Shown in pieces: positions 1 to 5,844 of a stretch of 7,910 nt of DNA (positions within the stretch are counted from its first letter, which is position 1; each line of letters begins with the position of its first letter). Location of the stretch: positions 1 through 7,910 of the forward strand of contig JBPBPI010000202.1 in assembly GCA_050954885.1 (NCBI GenBank). The letters are read 5' to 3'. The DNA comes from JBPBPI01 sp050954885 (GTDB lineage: Bacteria; Pseudomonadota; Alphaproteobacteria; Caedimonadales; Caedimonadaceae). The translations under genes were made by a program, and so were the position numbers. The notes beneath the pieces were generated by a model, which was not told the DNA's origin, searched no databases, and saw nothing but the letters and a program-made list of their open reading frames with translations.

Positions 1-1
1 A

Positions 2-121
2 TATAAAACAGAACACGTTCCCTTAAATCTATGCTATATCCGTAACTCATTCACTCAAAATATCAAAGACAAATCATTACGTCAATCAGCTATAGATAAT
101 CTAAACAACAAGCTAAATTAA
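2..121 (+). CDS. possible C-terminal end of a plus-strand gene (partial, uncertain)
   Basis: A plus-strand frame is open from the window edge for 39 codons and ends in TAA at 119-121. Its last residues read AIDNLNNKLN. I do not recognise a family. A 39-codon open stretch can occur by chance in DNA this AT-rich, so support is weak. The only contextual support is that homology of the minus-strand LRR paralogue stops abruptly at about position 93, so different DNA begins there. If real, the gene converges on and overlaps the 3' end of that paralogue. Confidence 0.2.
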   Translation, partial: YKTEHVPLNLCYIRNSFTQNIKDKSLRQSAIDNLNNKLN

Positions 122-452
122 TTGCTCCTGAATCTGTCAATAAATTGTTTCTAAAATTTAAAACTTTAATTTCGGGATTTTTAGGCCCCCATGATCCCAA
201 AGGACTGGGATTCACAACACTCATTAAAAGTAGGTTCGTACTAAGATCTTTAATTTCTTGAGAGCTATGATCAAAAATACCTTTCTGATAATCTTCTTCT
301 CGTTCTTTTTCAGTTCTCACTGTAGCTTTTACATCAGACTTTTGAATCTTTTGGTTGTTTATTTCGTCTATTTCTTCAGGATTACTGGCTTGTACTGAAA
401 TTTGACTCACCAATAATGCGCCCAGCATTATCCATCGGTATAAATTTTTCAT
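90..452 (-). pseudogene. truncated paralogue of the secreted LRR-like protein
   Basis: This 120-residue ORF is a shortened relative of the 365-residue gene at 782-1879. The first 22 residues form a signal peptide nearly identical to that paralogue (both start MKNLY and share WIMLGALLV). The C-terminal part, around GPKNPEIKVLNFRNN and LTDSGAINLACCLDYL, matches the start of one LRR module: compare LTDSGAISLACLFD and AISFACAFDYL in the paralogue. The region between is charged and has no clear counterpart. The stop codon (TAG, 90-92) comes directly after DYL, where the paralogue continues with KELEQFNVCHNKIG, and sequence beyond it does not resemble the paralogue in any frame. The ORF therefore lacks the rest of the LRR motif and the FTA, NKSL and YD motifs. 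Its ribosome-binding site (AGGGAG, about 6 nt before the ATG) and leader are intact, so a short exported product could still be made. Remnant gene or small secreted protein is undecided. Confidence 0.6.
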
Positions 453-556
453 AAGATCTCCCTGTTTTATGTTTTTTATAATTAAAAATTTGATTAGTTT
501 TTAACAGTTCAAAGATATCATTTTTGCAGCATCTCATCAAGTTTGCCTTGGTCTTC
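409..556 (-). repeat. duplicated segment, left copy (signal-peptide start, leader, grxC 3' tail)
   Basis: This stretch matches 1836-1990. Positions 409-435 and 1836-1862 are identical over 27 bp inside the signal-peptide codons. The AGATCTCCCTG around the ribosome-binding site is also shared. So is a run of more than 35 bp covering the grxC stop codon and last codons (about 508-544, offset 1434 bp). The spacer between grxC tail and ATG is 66 bp here against 72 bp in the other copy, so small indels have accumulated. Confidence 0.8.
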
Positions 557-574
557 AGTCAGACGGTCTTTGTA
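518..574 (-). pseudogene. grxC 3'-end fragment
   Basis: Read on the minus strand this encodes DRLTEDQGKLDEMLQK and then TGA at 518-520. The intact glutaredoxin ends DDLRLLEDQGKLDEMLQK. The final DQGKLDEMLQK is identical. Just upstream the match drops quickly: NYKD-RLTED against GYDDLRLLED, with one codon missing. Further upstream the frame continues with no glutaredoxin similarity to a TAA at about 603. There is no CPYC active site and no start codon, so this is a non-coding relic that sits before the truncated LRR paralogue just as grxC sits before the full-length one. Confidence 0.75.
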
Positions 575-713
575 ATTGCAACTGGCAGCCCGGTTAAGAT
601 CACGTTAAAGCTGGTTAATTAAAGTTAATTTTGAAGAAAAGTCCCTCATGTTATTCGGCGACCTTTTCTTCAATTTTAATAATTTATGTAATATTTGACA
701 CCTGATTTAAAAG
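575..713. other. gene-free intergenic stretch with an inverted repeat
   Basis: This is the part of the 453-781 intergenic region not covered by the grxC fragment, the leader copy or the terminator. I see no gene. An 11-bp perfect inverted repeat, TTGAAGAAAAG at 631-641 and CTTTTCTTCAA at 663-673, encloses a 21-nt loop. On the plus strand it is followed by a short T-containing tract, so it could form a weak hairpin or terminator. On the minus strand a frame of about 33 codons ends at about 603 (ending LTLINQL) with no recognised family. Confidence 0.5.
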
Positions 714-744
714 ATAAATCCTGGAAAAAACTTCCAGGATTTAT
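714..744 (-). terminator. Rho-independent terminator after the LRR gene
   Basis: Perfect 13-bp stem: ATAAATCCTGGAA at 714-726 pairs with TTCCAGGATTTAT at 732-744 around a 5-nt loop. It lies 37 nt beyond the stop codon of the minus-strand gene at 782-1879. On the minus strand the stem is followed by a T-rich stretch (CTTTTAAATC). It should end that transcript and separate it from the truncated paralogue. Confidence 0.75.
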
Positions 745-781
745 TTAATAAAAAGAAACATTAAAAATATAAGGTTATTTA

Positions 782-1879
782 TTATTTTGACTCAGAAATT
801 TGAAAATCTTTATCCATAATAATAACTTCATAATCGTATAAATCTTCTTTCCAAAAGGTTTCTGTTGACCAAGTTAAAGATTTATTATACTTCTTTGTAA
901 GTTTATCAACTTTTCCAGTAATATCTTTTGTAGCTGTGAATGAAAAAGTGAAAAAATCTTTAGCTGTAAAAATTTTGGTTAGAATTGCTTGTATGCCCAC
1001 CTCTCCTATTTTATTATGGCAAACATTAAATTGTTCTAATTCTTTTAAATAATCAAAAGCGCAAGCAAAGCTAATGGCTGTCCAATCTGTCAAATCATTA
1101 TCTGAAAAATCAATAATTTTAGAAGTATCTTTTGGTCCAACTGATGAGTAAGGCCTGATGTAATGTTTTATTACTTCAACTACTTCTTCGTCACGAGATA
1201 ATTTAGCATTATCTTTGACACTTTGCTGAAAATCTACATTTGATTTTAATGTAGATTCAGGATTTTTATCTTCACTCGTAACTTGAAAGTCATAACGATT
1301 TTCTAAAAAAGGTATTTGTAATTTCCATGATAAAGATTTGTTGTGATTTAACGCAATGGCCTCAAGCTCTGGCTTAATATCTTCTGAAGCTGTAAATCGA
1401 AATATAAAAGGTATTTTATAATCACGAGATTTAATGACGTAATCACCGCAAGCTTTTGTAAAAATTGCTTGTATACCTAAACTTCCAATTTGATTGTGCC
1501 AAATATCAATTGCTGCAACATTTTTTATGGAATCAAATAAACAAGCAAGACTGATTGCACCTGAATCTGTCAAACATTGATCCTTAAGATCAAAAGCTTT
1601 TAATGCTTTCTTACCAAGTCTAAAAAGTTCCATTTTTTCATGATGTGGCCTAATAAAATTTTTCATAGCCAGGGAAACTTCTTCATCAGTTAATCGTAAC
1701 TCATCTTCTTTATCTAACAACAACTTAAACATTGAGGCGTCAATGGGTACGAATTCTTCTAATTTTTTTTTGACTAATTCCCATTTAGATTCATCTTTAT
1801 CCGCTTGATCTGTGGCTTGCATCGAAAATTGATTGACCAATAATGCGCCCAGCATTATCCATTTGTATAAATTCTTCAT
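782..1879 (-). CDS. secreted LRR-like protein with two tandem modules
   Basis: This 365-residue protein has a clear signal peptide (residues 1-22: lysine, hydrophobic core WIMLGALLV, cleavage near SMQA). The mature part has two related modules, about 64-205 and 228-357. Each contains, in order, DEEV, an IRP motif, an LRR-like pair (LTDSGAISLACLFD then IDIWHNQIGSLGIQAI; AISFACAFDYL then FNVCHNKIGEVGIQAI), an FTAxxDI motif (162-168 and 314-320), NKSLxW (180-185 and 332-337) and YDxxV (196-200 and 348-352). The spacing of NxIGxxGIxAI resembles ribonuclease-inhibitor-type LRRs, which commonly mediate protein contacts; a role in host interaction is only inference. The ATG at 1879 has an AGGGAG ribosome-binding site about 6 nt upstream. 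It lies 72 bp after grxC on the same strand, with a possible promoter in the gap. Its DNA is far more AT-rich than the recJ operon (27% G+C at 1201-1260 by hand count). I recognise no named family. Confidence 0.85.
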   Translation of the reverse strand: MKNLYKWIMLGALLVNQFSMQATDQADKDESKWELVKKKLEEFVPIDASMFKLLLDKEDELRLTDEEVSLAMKNFIRPHHEKMELFRLGKKALKAFDLKDQCLTDSGAISLACLFDSIKNVAAIDIWHNQIGSLGIQAIFTKACGDYVIKSRDYKIPFIFRFTASEDIKPELEAIALNHNKSLSWKLQIPFLENRYDFQVTSEDKNPESTLKSNVDFQQSVKDNAKLSRDEEVVEVIKHYIRPYSSVGPKDTSKIIDFSDNDLTDWTAISFACAFDYLKELEQFNVCHNKIGEVGIQAILTKIFTAKDFFTFSFTATKDITGKVDKLTKKYNKSLTWSTETFWKEDLYDYEVIIMDKDFQISESK

Positions 1880-1990
1880 GAGATCTCCCTGCTTTATTTT
1901 TATATTTTATTATAGCTAAAGATGAAATTATTTTTTAGCAATTCAAAGATATCATTTTTGCAGCATCTCATCAAGTTTACCTTGATCTTC
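1836..1990 (-). repeat. duplicated segment, right copy (signal-peptide start, leader, grxC 3' tail)
   Basis: Partner of 409-556. It runs from the signal-peptide codons of the full-length LRR gene, through the AGATCTCCCTG leader, to the last 13 codons of grxC. Here the grxC part belongs to an intact gene, so this is likely the ancestral location and 409-556 the derived copy. Confidence 0.8.
1909..1914 (-). promoter_or_regulatory. candidate -10 box for the LRR gene
   Basis: The minus strand carries a perfect TATAAT about 30 nt before the ATG at 1879, in the gap after grxC. No convincing -35 hexamer stands at 16-18 bp, and chance TATAAT strings are common in such AT-rich DNA. The left copy has a looser TATAAA-like string in the equivalent place. 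Confidence 0.3.
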
Positions 1991-2221
1991 CAACAAGCGT
2001 AGATCGTCATAACCACCGATGGATTTGTCTTTAATGAATATTTGCGGCACTGTTTTGCGGCCTTCGGCTTTGACCACAAGTTCAGCGCGCTGCGCCGGAT
2101 CAGAGACATTGATTTCTTTAAATTGAACCTTTTTATTTTTTAATAATTCCTTTGCACGTGTGCAATAAGGACATGTTTGTGTCGTATAAATGACAACATC
2201 TGAAGTTTGTAAATCAGCCAT
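1952..2221 (-). CDS. grxC: glutaredoxin 3
   Basis: This 89-residue class I dithiol glutaredoxin reduces disulfides and glutathione-mixed disulfides in the cytoplasm using glutathione. Visible hallmarks are the first beta strand VVIYTT (9-14), the redox site CPYC (17-20), the cis-proline motif TVPQIF (57-62) and the glutathione-binding GGYDDL (69-74). Length is normal for the family. The frame is open further upstream to 2257, but I choose the ATG at 2221: the protein then begins MADLQTSD just before the first strand, and AAAGGA lies about 8 nt upstream. It follows comF by 16 bp and is probably cotranscribed with comF and recJ. Its 3' end is duplicated at 518-574. Confidence 0.95.
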   Translation of the reverse strand: MADLQTSDVVIYTTQTCPYCTRAKELLKNKKVQFKEINVSDPAQRAELVVKAEGRKTVPQIFIKDKSIGGYDDLRLLEDQGKLDEMLQK

Positions 2222-2237
2222 TTTTGCTATTCCTTTG

Positions 2238-2888
2238 TTATTTTGATCCCAAAACACGCGCCAGTGTCAGCACATCAACTTGATTTGCGCCGCTTTTTTT
2301 TAAAATCTTAACACACTCGCTGATCGTTGCACCAGAGGCATAAACATCATCAATCAATAAAATATTTTTGCCTTCAATGCTTTTTACTTGAGTTGGTTTA
2401 ATTGAAAAACTGCCTTTGACATTGCTGTGTCGTTGCTGGCTGCTTTTGGTTCCCTGGCTTGCAGTACTTCGGTGACGCCTTAAAACATCTGGGGCATAAC
2501 TTTTACCACTAAAGCGACCAAGACCTTGCGCCAAAACAGCCGCTTGATTATAACTGCGTCGCCATAGCCTGAGCCAATGTAAAGGCACCGGCATAATCAT
2601 ATCGCATTCAACAAGTAATGACTGACCGGCTTGAGCCAACCATCGCACCAACAACGGCACCAAATGTAAGGCATCACCATGCTTAAATTGTAAAATAAGT
2701 GGCTTGCTGGTGTCGTCGTAGGGGAAAACACTACGAAGTTGGTGATAACACGGCATATCTTGAAGACATCCCAAACAAACGGCTTTTGTAATCTCACGAA
2801 TTTCAAAAGGCATGCCACACTTATCACACAGAGGATGATCAATAAAATGAATCTTTTCCCAACAGGTTGCACATAATCCCGATGTCAT
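2238..2888 (-). CDS. comF: ComF family phosphoribosyltransferase-like protein, N-terminus interrupted
   Basis: ComF proteins join an N-terminal zinc ribbon to a phosphoribosyltransferase-like domain and support DNA uptake and, in some species, replication-fork repair. The C-terminal PRPP-binding motif LLIDDVYASGAT is present (about residues 177-188), as is the family block MIMPVPLHWLRLWRRSYNQA. Cysteines GLCATC, CDKCG and CLGC remain from the zinc ribbons. The first ribbon half, RCVG, lies upstream of an in-frame TGA at 2904-2906, so it is outside this ORF. The start given is the ATG at 2888; a TTG at 2891 is adjacent, and GAGG stands 10 nt before the TTG. Either start removes the first CxxC. 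The gene sits between recJ and grxC in one operon. Whether the shortened protein is stable or active cannot be told from sequence; strong conservation of the rest suggests the lesion is recent, is bypassed, or is a sequence error. Confidence 0.85.
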   Translation of the reverse strand: MTSGLCATCWEKIHFIDHPLCDKCGMPFEIREITKAVCLGCLQDMPCYHQLRSVFPYDDTSKPLILQFKHGDALHLVPLLVRWLAQAGQSLLVECDMIMPVPLHWLRLWRRSYNQAAVLAQGLGRFSGKSYAPDVLRRHRSTASQGTKSSQQRHSNVKGSFSIKPTQVKSIEGKNILLIDDVYASGATISECVKILKKSGANQVDVLTLARVLGSK

Positions 2889-2951
2889 CAATATTTCAAC
2901 GCCTCAACCAACACAACGGGGCGGCAGTAAAAAATCGATGATACGCTTCAT
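2889..2951 (-). pseudogene. comF: original 5' end of comF, cut off by an in-frame TGA
   Basis: An ATG at 2949-2951 overlaps the recJ stop as ATGA, the usual sign of translational coupling. It opens the comF frame with MKRIIDFLLPPRCVG, then TGA (2904-2906), then GVEI and on into the annotated ORF with no shift. ComF proteins typically begin with FPPRCxxCG, so the TGA takes the place of the second cysteine. One third-position change from TGC or TGT explains it. Confidence 0.75.
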
Positions 2952-4744
2952 GAACCCATAGCAGATCTTAACATAGGGCGTGAAAATATGGCGTCTTCAA
3001 TAGTTAGTTGCACACGTTCTTGGTCCATCCAAGAATCAAGCTTTAAGGTGCCAACCACATGAATTTGCTCTCCTTTGGAATTAAGGAGCGCATCCCCAAG
3101 AGGGGTATTTAAACATCGGAACGAGATCGCACTCACGCGTCCACCATCATCGGACGTCAACAAACATCGCACGTGATCCTGACCCACCAAAGCCGGTTTG
3201 ACAACGCGTACATTTTCAAAGACAAATCGGGGTGTGGGATTTCCTTGGCCGTAAGGTGCTAATTTTTCTAAAGTTTTAACAAAATCCGACGTTGTTCCTT
3301 TAAGTGACAGGGTGCCATCAATTTTAAGACATGGCGTTAGATCAGCTTGGCTATGAAGAATTCTTTCTTGAAGAAAGAGACGCAAATCATTAATTTTTGA
3401 CGATTCTATGGAAAATCCTGCGGCCATGGCATGACCACCACCGGCGACCAAGATACCTTTGTTTTTGGCTGCATGAATTAATACACCTAAATCTATCGTA
3501 GAAATTGACCGACCCGATCCTTTGCCGATGCCTTGTTCGTCGATACTGATGATCAAAATAGGACGATTGAAACGCTCTTTCAAACGGCCAGCCACGATAC
3601 CAATGACACCTGCATGCCAATTGAGACCGTGCAGCACCAACAATGGACCCACCTGACCTTCCGCTTGTACTGTCGCTTCTTGTAAAACGTATTGCTCGAT
3701 TTCTTGACGCTCGCGGTTAAAAGAATCTAATCTCTGACTTATTTCTTGAGCCTCAGTTGATCGTGTGGTTGTCAGCAGCCGAATGCCTAGATTGGCCTCT
3801 CCCACACGTCCGCCTGCGTTAATACGAGGTCCCAACATAAATCCAAGATGATAAGTCGACACTTTTTCATGAACTGCGGAAATATCCATCAATGTTTTAA
3901 GTCCCAAGTTTTGCCGACTGGCTGCAATTTTTAATCCTTGGGTCACGAAAGCACGGTTCAATCCTTTCAGTGGCACCACATCACAGACAGTACCCAACGC
4001 CACCAAATCCAATAGAGACAACAGGTCTGGCGCATTTCCTTGTTTAAAAAAATTTTGCTCTCTTAAGGTACGATTTAAACCCACAAGGAAAATAAAACAA
4101 ACACCCACGGCCGCCAAATAACCAAAGCCGCCTTCCTCGTCCAAACGGTTGGGATTGATGACGGCTAACGCTTTTGGAAAGGCTGTCTCGGGCATATGAT
4201 GATCGATCACGATAACCTCAAGTCCCATATCTTGAGCTGCTGCTAAAGCATCAAAGGCGGTCATGCCACAATCGACCGTGATCACCAACTTGATACCTTG
4301 GCGCGATAATTTTTCAAGGGCGCTTATATTGGGGCCATAACCTTCTTGAATTCGATCTGGAATATACACGGTGACATCTAAACCAATTTTGGATAAATAT
4401 TGATATAAAATGGCGGATGATGTCGCGCCATCTACGTCGTAATCGCCAAAAATTGCGACTTTTTCCTTATTTTTTAAGGCTAAAACCACACGATCAACCC
4501 CAAGGTCTAAATCTTTAAAATCTGATGGATTGGGCAAAGCCGTCTTTAAACTGGGTTTTAAAAAAAGGTCAACATTATCCAAGGTCAAACCGCGACAAGA
4601 CAATATTTTACCCAAAATTAAAGGAATATCATGACGTTGCGAAAAGGTCAGTGCCAACCGATCGTCGCAAGCGGTCATTTGCCAAAGACGTTGGCTTAGA
4701 GATAAATTTTTATCAGGCAGAAAATTAGGGCTGATATCGTTCAT
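2948..4744 (-). CDS. recJ: single-stranded-DNA-specific exonuclease RecJ
   Basis: RecJ is the cytoplasmic 5'-to-3' single-strand DNA exonuclease of RecF-pathway recombination, mismatch repair and base-excision repair. At 598 residues it is full length. DHH phosphoesterase motifs are all present: GDYDVDG (100-106), VDCG (157-160), DHH (181-183) and LGTVCDVVPL (250-259). GPRINAGGR (305-313), the linker block WHAGVIGIVAGRL (376-388), SGRS (410-413) and the DHHA1 motif GGGHAMAAGF (435-444) follow, then a C-terminal OB-fold region (about 470-590). The catalytic aspartates and histidines expected for manganese binding are intact. The ATG at 4744 gives the usual N-terminus; no strong ribosome-binding site is visible before it. 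recJ is the first gene of the recJ-comF-grxC operon, and its stop overlaps the original comF start. Confidence 0.97.
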   Translation of the reverse strand: MNDISPNFLPDKNLSLSQRLWQMTACDDRLALTFSQRHDIPLILGKILSCRGLTLDNVDLFLKPSLKTALPNPSDFKDLDLGVDRVVLALKNKEKVAIFGDYDVDGATSSAILYQYLSKIGLDVTVYIPDRIQEGYGPNISALEKLSRQGIKLVITVDCGMTAFDALAAAQDMGLEVIVIDHHMPETAFPKALAVINPNRLDEEGGFGYLAAVGVCFIFLVGLNRTLREQNFFKQGNAPDLLSLLDLVALGTVCDVVPLKGLNRAFVTQGLKIAASRQNLGLKTLMDISAVHEKVSTYHLGFMLGPRINAGGRVGEANLGIRLLTTTRSTEAQEISQRLDSFNRERQEIEQYVLQEATVQAEGQVGPLLVLHGLNWHAGVIGIVAGRLKERFNRPILIISIDEQGIGKGSGRSISTIDLGVLIHAAKNKGILVAGGGHAMAAGFSIESSKINDLRLFLQERILHSQADLTPCLKIDGTLSLKGTTSDFVKTLEKLAPYGQGNPTPRFVFENVRVVKPALVGQDHVRCLLTSDDGGRVSAISFRCLNTPLGDALLNSKGEQIHVVGTLKLDSWMDQERVQLTIEDAIFSRPMLRSAMGS

Positions 4745-4878
4745 GTAATCATAAATATTAGGGCTGAATATTTTTCAACTTACTCTACTTTGAACATCAA
4801 AAAAAGAACGTTAGTTTAAATAATTTATTTTTAGATTTTTAAAATTAAAGTATATTTGTTTTAAATAGGATATATCAA

Positions 4879-5036
4879 ATGGTACGTCAAATTTTGGAAG
4901 AATGGATTAAAAATCAGATGTCTCAAAACTGGCCTTCTGATTTCTTTCTTTTGATCCCATTGAAGACTTTCGCCAGGAGTTAAAAGAACTTAAAGAACAG
5001 TCTAAACTTATAATAGAAACCTTCGATAAAAAGTAA
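4879..5036 (+). pseudogene. small gene of about 50-55 codons, split by a one-base frameshift
   Basis: An ATG at 4879, with AGGA 8 nt upstream, opens MVRQILEEWIKNQMSQNWPSD in one frame. This continues as FFLLIPLKTFARS and stops at 4981-4983. From the T-run at 4949-4952, the -1 frame (codons from 4950) reads FDPIEDFRQELKELKEQ and continues hydrophilic and coiled-coil-like (SKLIIETFDKK) to TAA at 5034-5036. The two parts join naturally if one T has been lost from the run, restoring an acidic, helical protein of about 52 residues. No canonical slippery heptamer is visible, so programmed frameshifting is less likely than mutation or sequencing error. I do not recognise the family. It is the only plus-strand gene candidate in the middle of the window and ends 12 bp from the convergent yefM stop. 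Confidence 0.5.
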
Positions 5037-5048
5037 TTTCATAAAAAA

Positions 5049-5303
5049 TTAAACATCACTTAAAGATTTTTCAACATAACGCTGATTTTTTATATCATTA
5101 AGTGCTTTTAATAGACGCAATGCATTGTTTGGGCTGCGCAATAAGTAAAGTGTCTCTTCAATCGCATTATAATCTTCTAAAGATAACATCACGACAGGTT
5201 TTTCATTTTGTCTTGTAATAATTAAGGGCGCATGATTTTTGCAGACCTGATCCATGATTGCTGCAAAATTTTTGCGTGCTTGAGTGTAAGTGATTGTATC
5301 CAT
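5049..5303 (-). CDS. yefM: YefM/Phd-family antitoxin, no toxin adjacent
   Basis: The 84-residue protein MDTITYTQARKNFAAIMDQV... matches the YefM pattern throughout: a T[IY]xxAR start, NHAPLIITRQ (23-32), PVVMLSLEDYNAIEET (36-51), then YLLRSPNNALRL (53-64), the segment that in YefM leads into the toxin-binding tail. YefM binds its operator DNA through the N-terminal domain and neutralises the YoeB mRNA interferase. The frame is open upstream to 5591 inside the neighbouring gene, but only the ATG at 5303 gives a normal YefM; the ribosome-binding site there is weak (AAAGAAA). YoeB normally follows directly. Here no YoeB-like frame is found on either strand between 4745 and 5048. It lies 34 bp after the FliL-like gene and may share its transcript. 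It could be a relic of a lost module or an antitoxin acting on toxins encoded elsewhere. Confidence 0.88.
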   Translation of the reverse strand: MDTITYTQARKNFAAIMDQVCKNHAPLIITRQNEKPVVMLSLEDYNAIEETLYLLRSPNNALRLLKALNDIKNQRYVEKSLSDV

Positions 5304-5337
5304 TTTAAATTTCTTTTTTTCTTTTGAATTTAGTGAA

Positions 5338-5844
5338 TCAACGTTTGCCGCCATCTTTTTGAGCGATAAATCGTTGAACCAAAAGATCTTTGATGACTTT
5401 TTTGCCCACAATTTCTTCGCATTTTCGAAACAATCGTTCTTTAAGTTCAGCCAGATCCACGTGGAATTCAGGATGCCAAATGACACCAAAAACACTGTAA
5501 AGATCAACCAAAAGACCATCGATGATTTTGGGCCGCATCCTGTAAATAATTTTGGCTTTGTCATGATCATAGGCTTCAACCGTAATTTCAATCAAAAAAT
5601 TTGAGCGATTGATACCATCTTGAATAATGGGAATTTGAAAAGAAGGAATGCGAACGTACACGCCGCTGACCTCTTTGGCCTCTTGCTGTTCCTCATTTTC
5701 AACAGGTTTTGGCTTTTCTTTGGCAGCTTTAGCTTCTTTATCAGGTACTGACTTTTTCTCTTCTTCTTCCGCGCCGACACCCGTCACCAAAAGAAATATA
5801 AGGCTTGTGATAGATAGAACTTTAAAGAAGGTCTTTTTTATCAT
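5338..5844 (-). CDS. FliL-like membrane-anchored or secreted protein
   Basis: A 168-residue protein. Residues 1-25 (MIKKTFFKVL then a hydrophobic stretch ending TGVGA) form a signal peptide or membrane anchor. Residues 26-58 are a charged Lys/Glu linker. The globular part (62-162) begins VYVRIPSFQIPII, continues with a strand-rich segment FLIEITVEAYD, and ends with a helix LKERLFRKCEEIVGK and a strand IKDLLVQRFIAQ. This order resembles FliL, the single-pass protein that stabilises flagellar stators, which also ends with a helix and a VQ-type strand; the resemblance is moderate and I saw no other flagellar gene here. The ATG overlaps the upstream ThiL-like stop as ATGA, so the two are translationally coupled. 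A FliL-like periplasmic protein without a motor role is equally possible. Confidence 0.6.
   Translation of the reverse strand: MIKKTFFKVLSITSLIFLLVTGVGAEEEEKKSVPDKEAKAAKEKPKPVENEEQQEAKEVSGVYVRIPSFQIPIIQDGINRSNFLIEITVEAYDHDKAKIIYRMRPKIIDGLLVDLYSVFGVIWHPEFHVDLAELKERLFRKCEEIVGKKVIKDLLVQRFIAQKDGGKR

Noticed and set aside
86..98. 13-bp match TCAGCTATAGATA to the opposite strand near 7813-7825, with a nearby shared AACTCATTCA
   Set aside because: At the left edge part of this lies inside the LRR paralogue coding sequence, and the flanks do not align further. Matches of this length arise by chance in AT-rich DNA, so I do not call terminal inverted repeats.
1915..1939. Hairpin GCTAAA/TTTAGC after grxC as a terminator
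   Set aside because: Only a 6-bp AT-rich stem with a 13-nt loop; too weak to call.
2222..2257. Longer grxC start adding 12 residues (MFWDQNNKGIAK)
   Set aside because: It would overlap the end of comF, adds residues not seen in glutaredoxins, and the internal ATG at 2221 has a better ribosome-binding site.
2597..2872. Minus-strand ORF inside comF
   Set aside because: It is a shadow frame of comF with no motif or start signal. Similar antisense or shifted ORFs in recJ, the FliL-like gene, thiL and the Sel1 gene were dropped for the same reason.
2870..2906. The comF TGA as a selenocysteine codon
   Set aside because: A cysteine position is suggestive, but I see no stable hairpin just downstream of the TGA that would serve as a bacterial SECIS element, and ComF is not known to me as a selenoprotein. 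grxC, recJ and thiL use TGA as a normal stop, which also argues against reassignment.
4724..4767. Direct repeat ATTAGGGCTGA at 4724-4734 and 4757-4766 around the recJ start
   Set aside because: Only two copies of about 10-11 bp, one inside recJ codons. There is no dyad or spacing typical of an operator.
4745..4878. Promoters for recJ and the divergent small gene
   Set aside because: Many AT-rich -10-like strings occur, but none has a matching -35 at 16-18 bp, so no specific site can be chosen.
5304..5591. Upstream extension of the yefM frame with a hydrophobic segment
   Set aside because: It lies wholly in another frame of the FliL-like gene. The conserved YefM protein begins exactly at the ATG at 5303.
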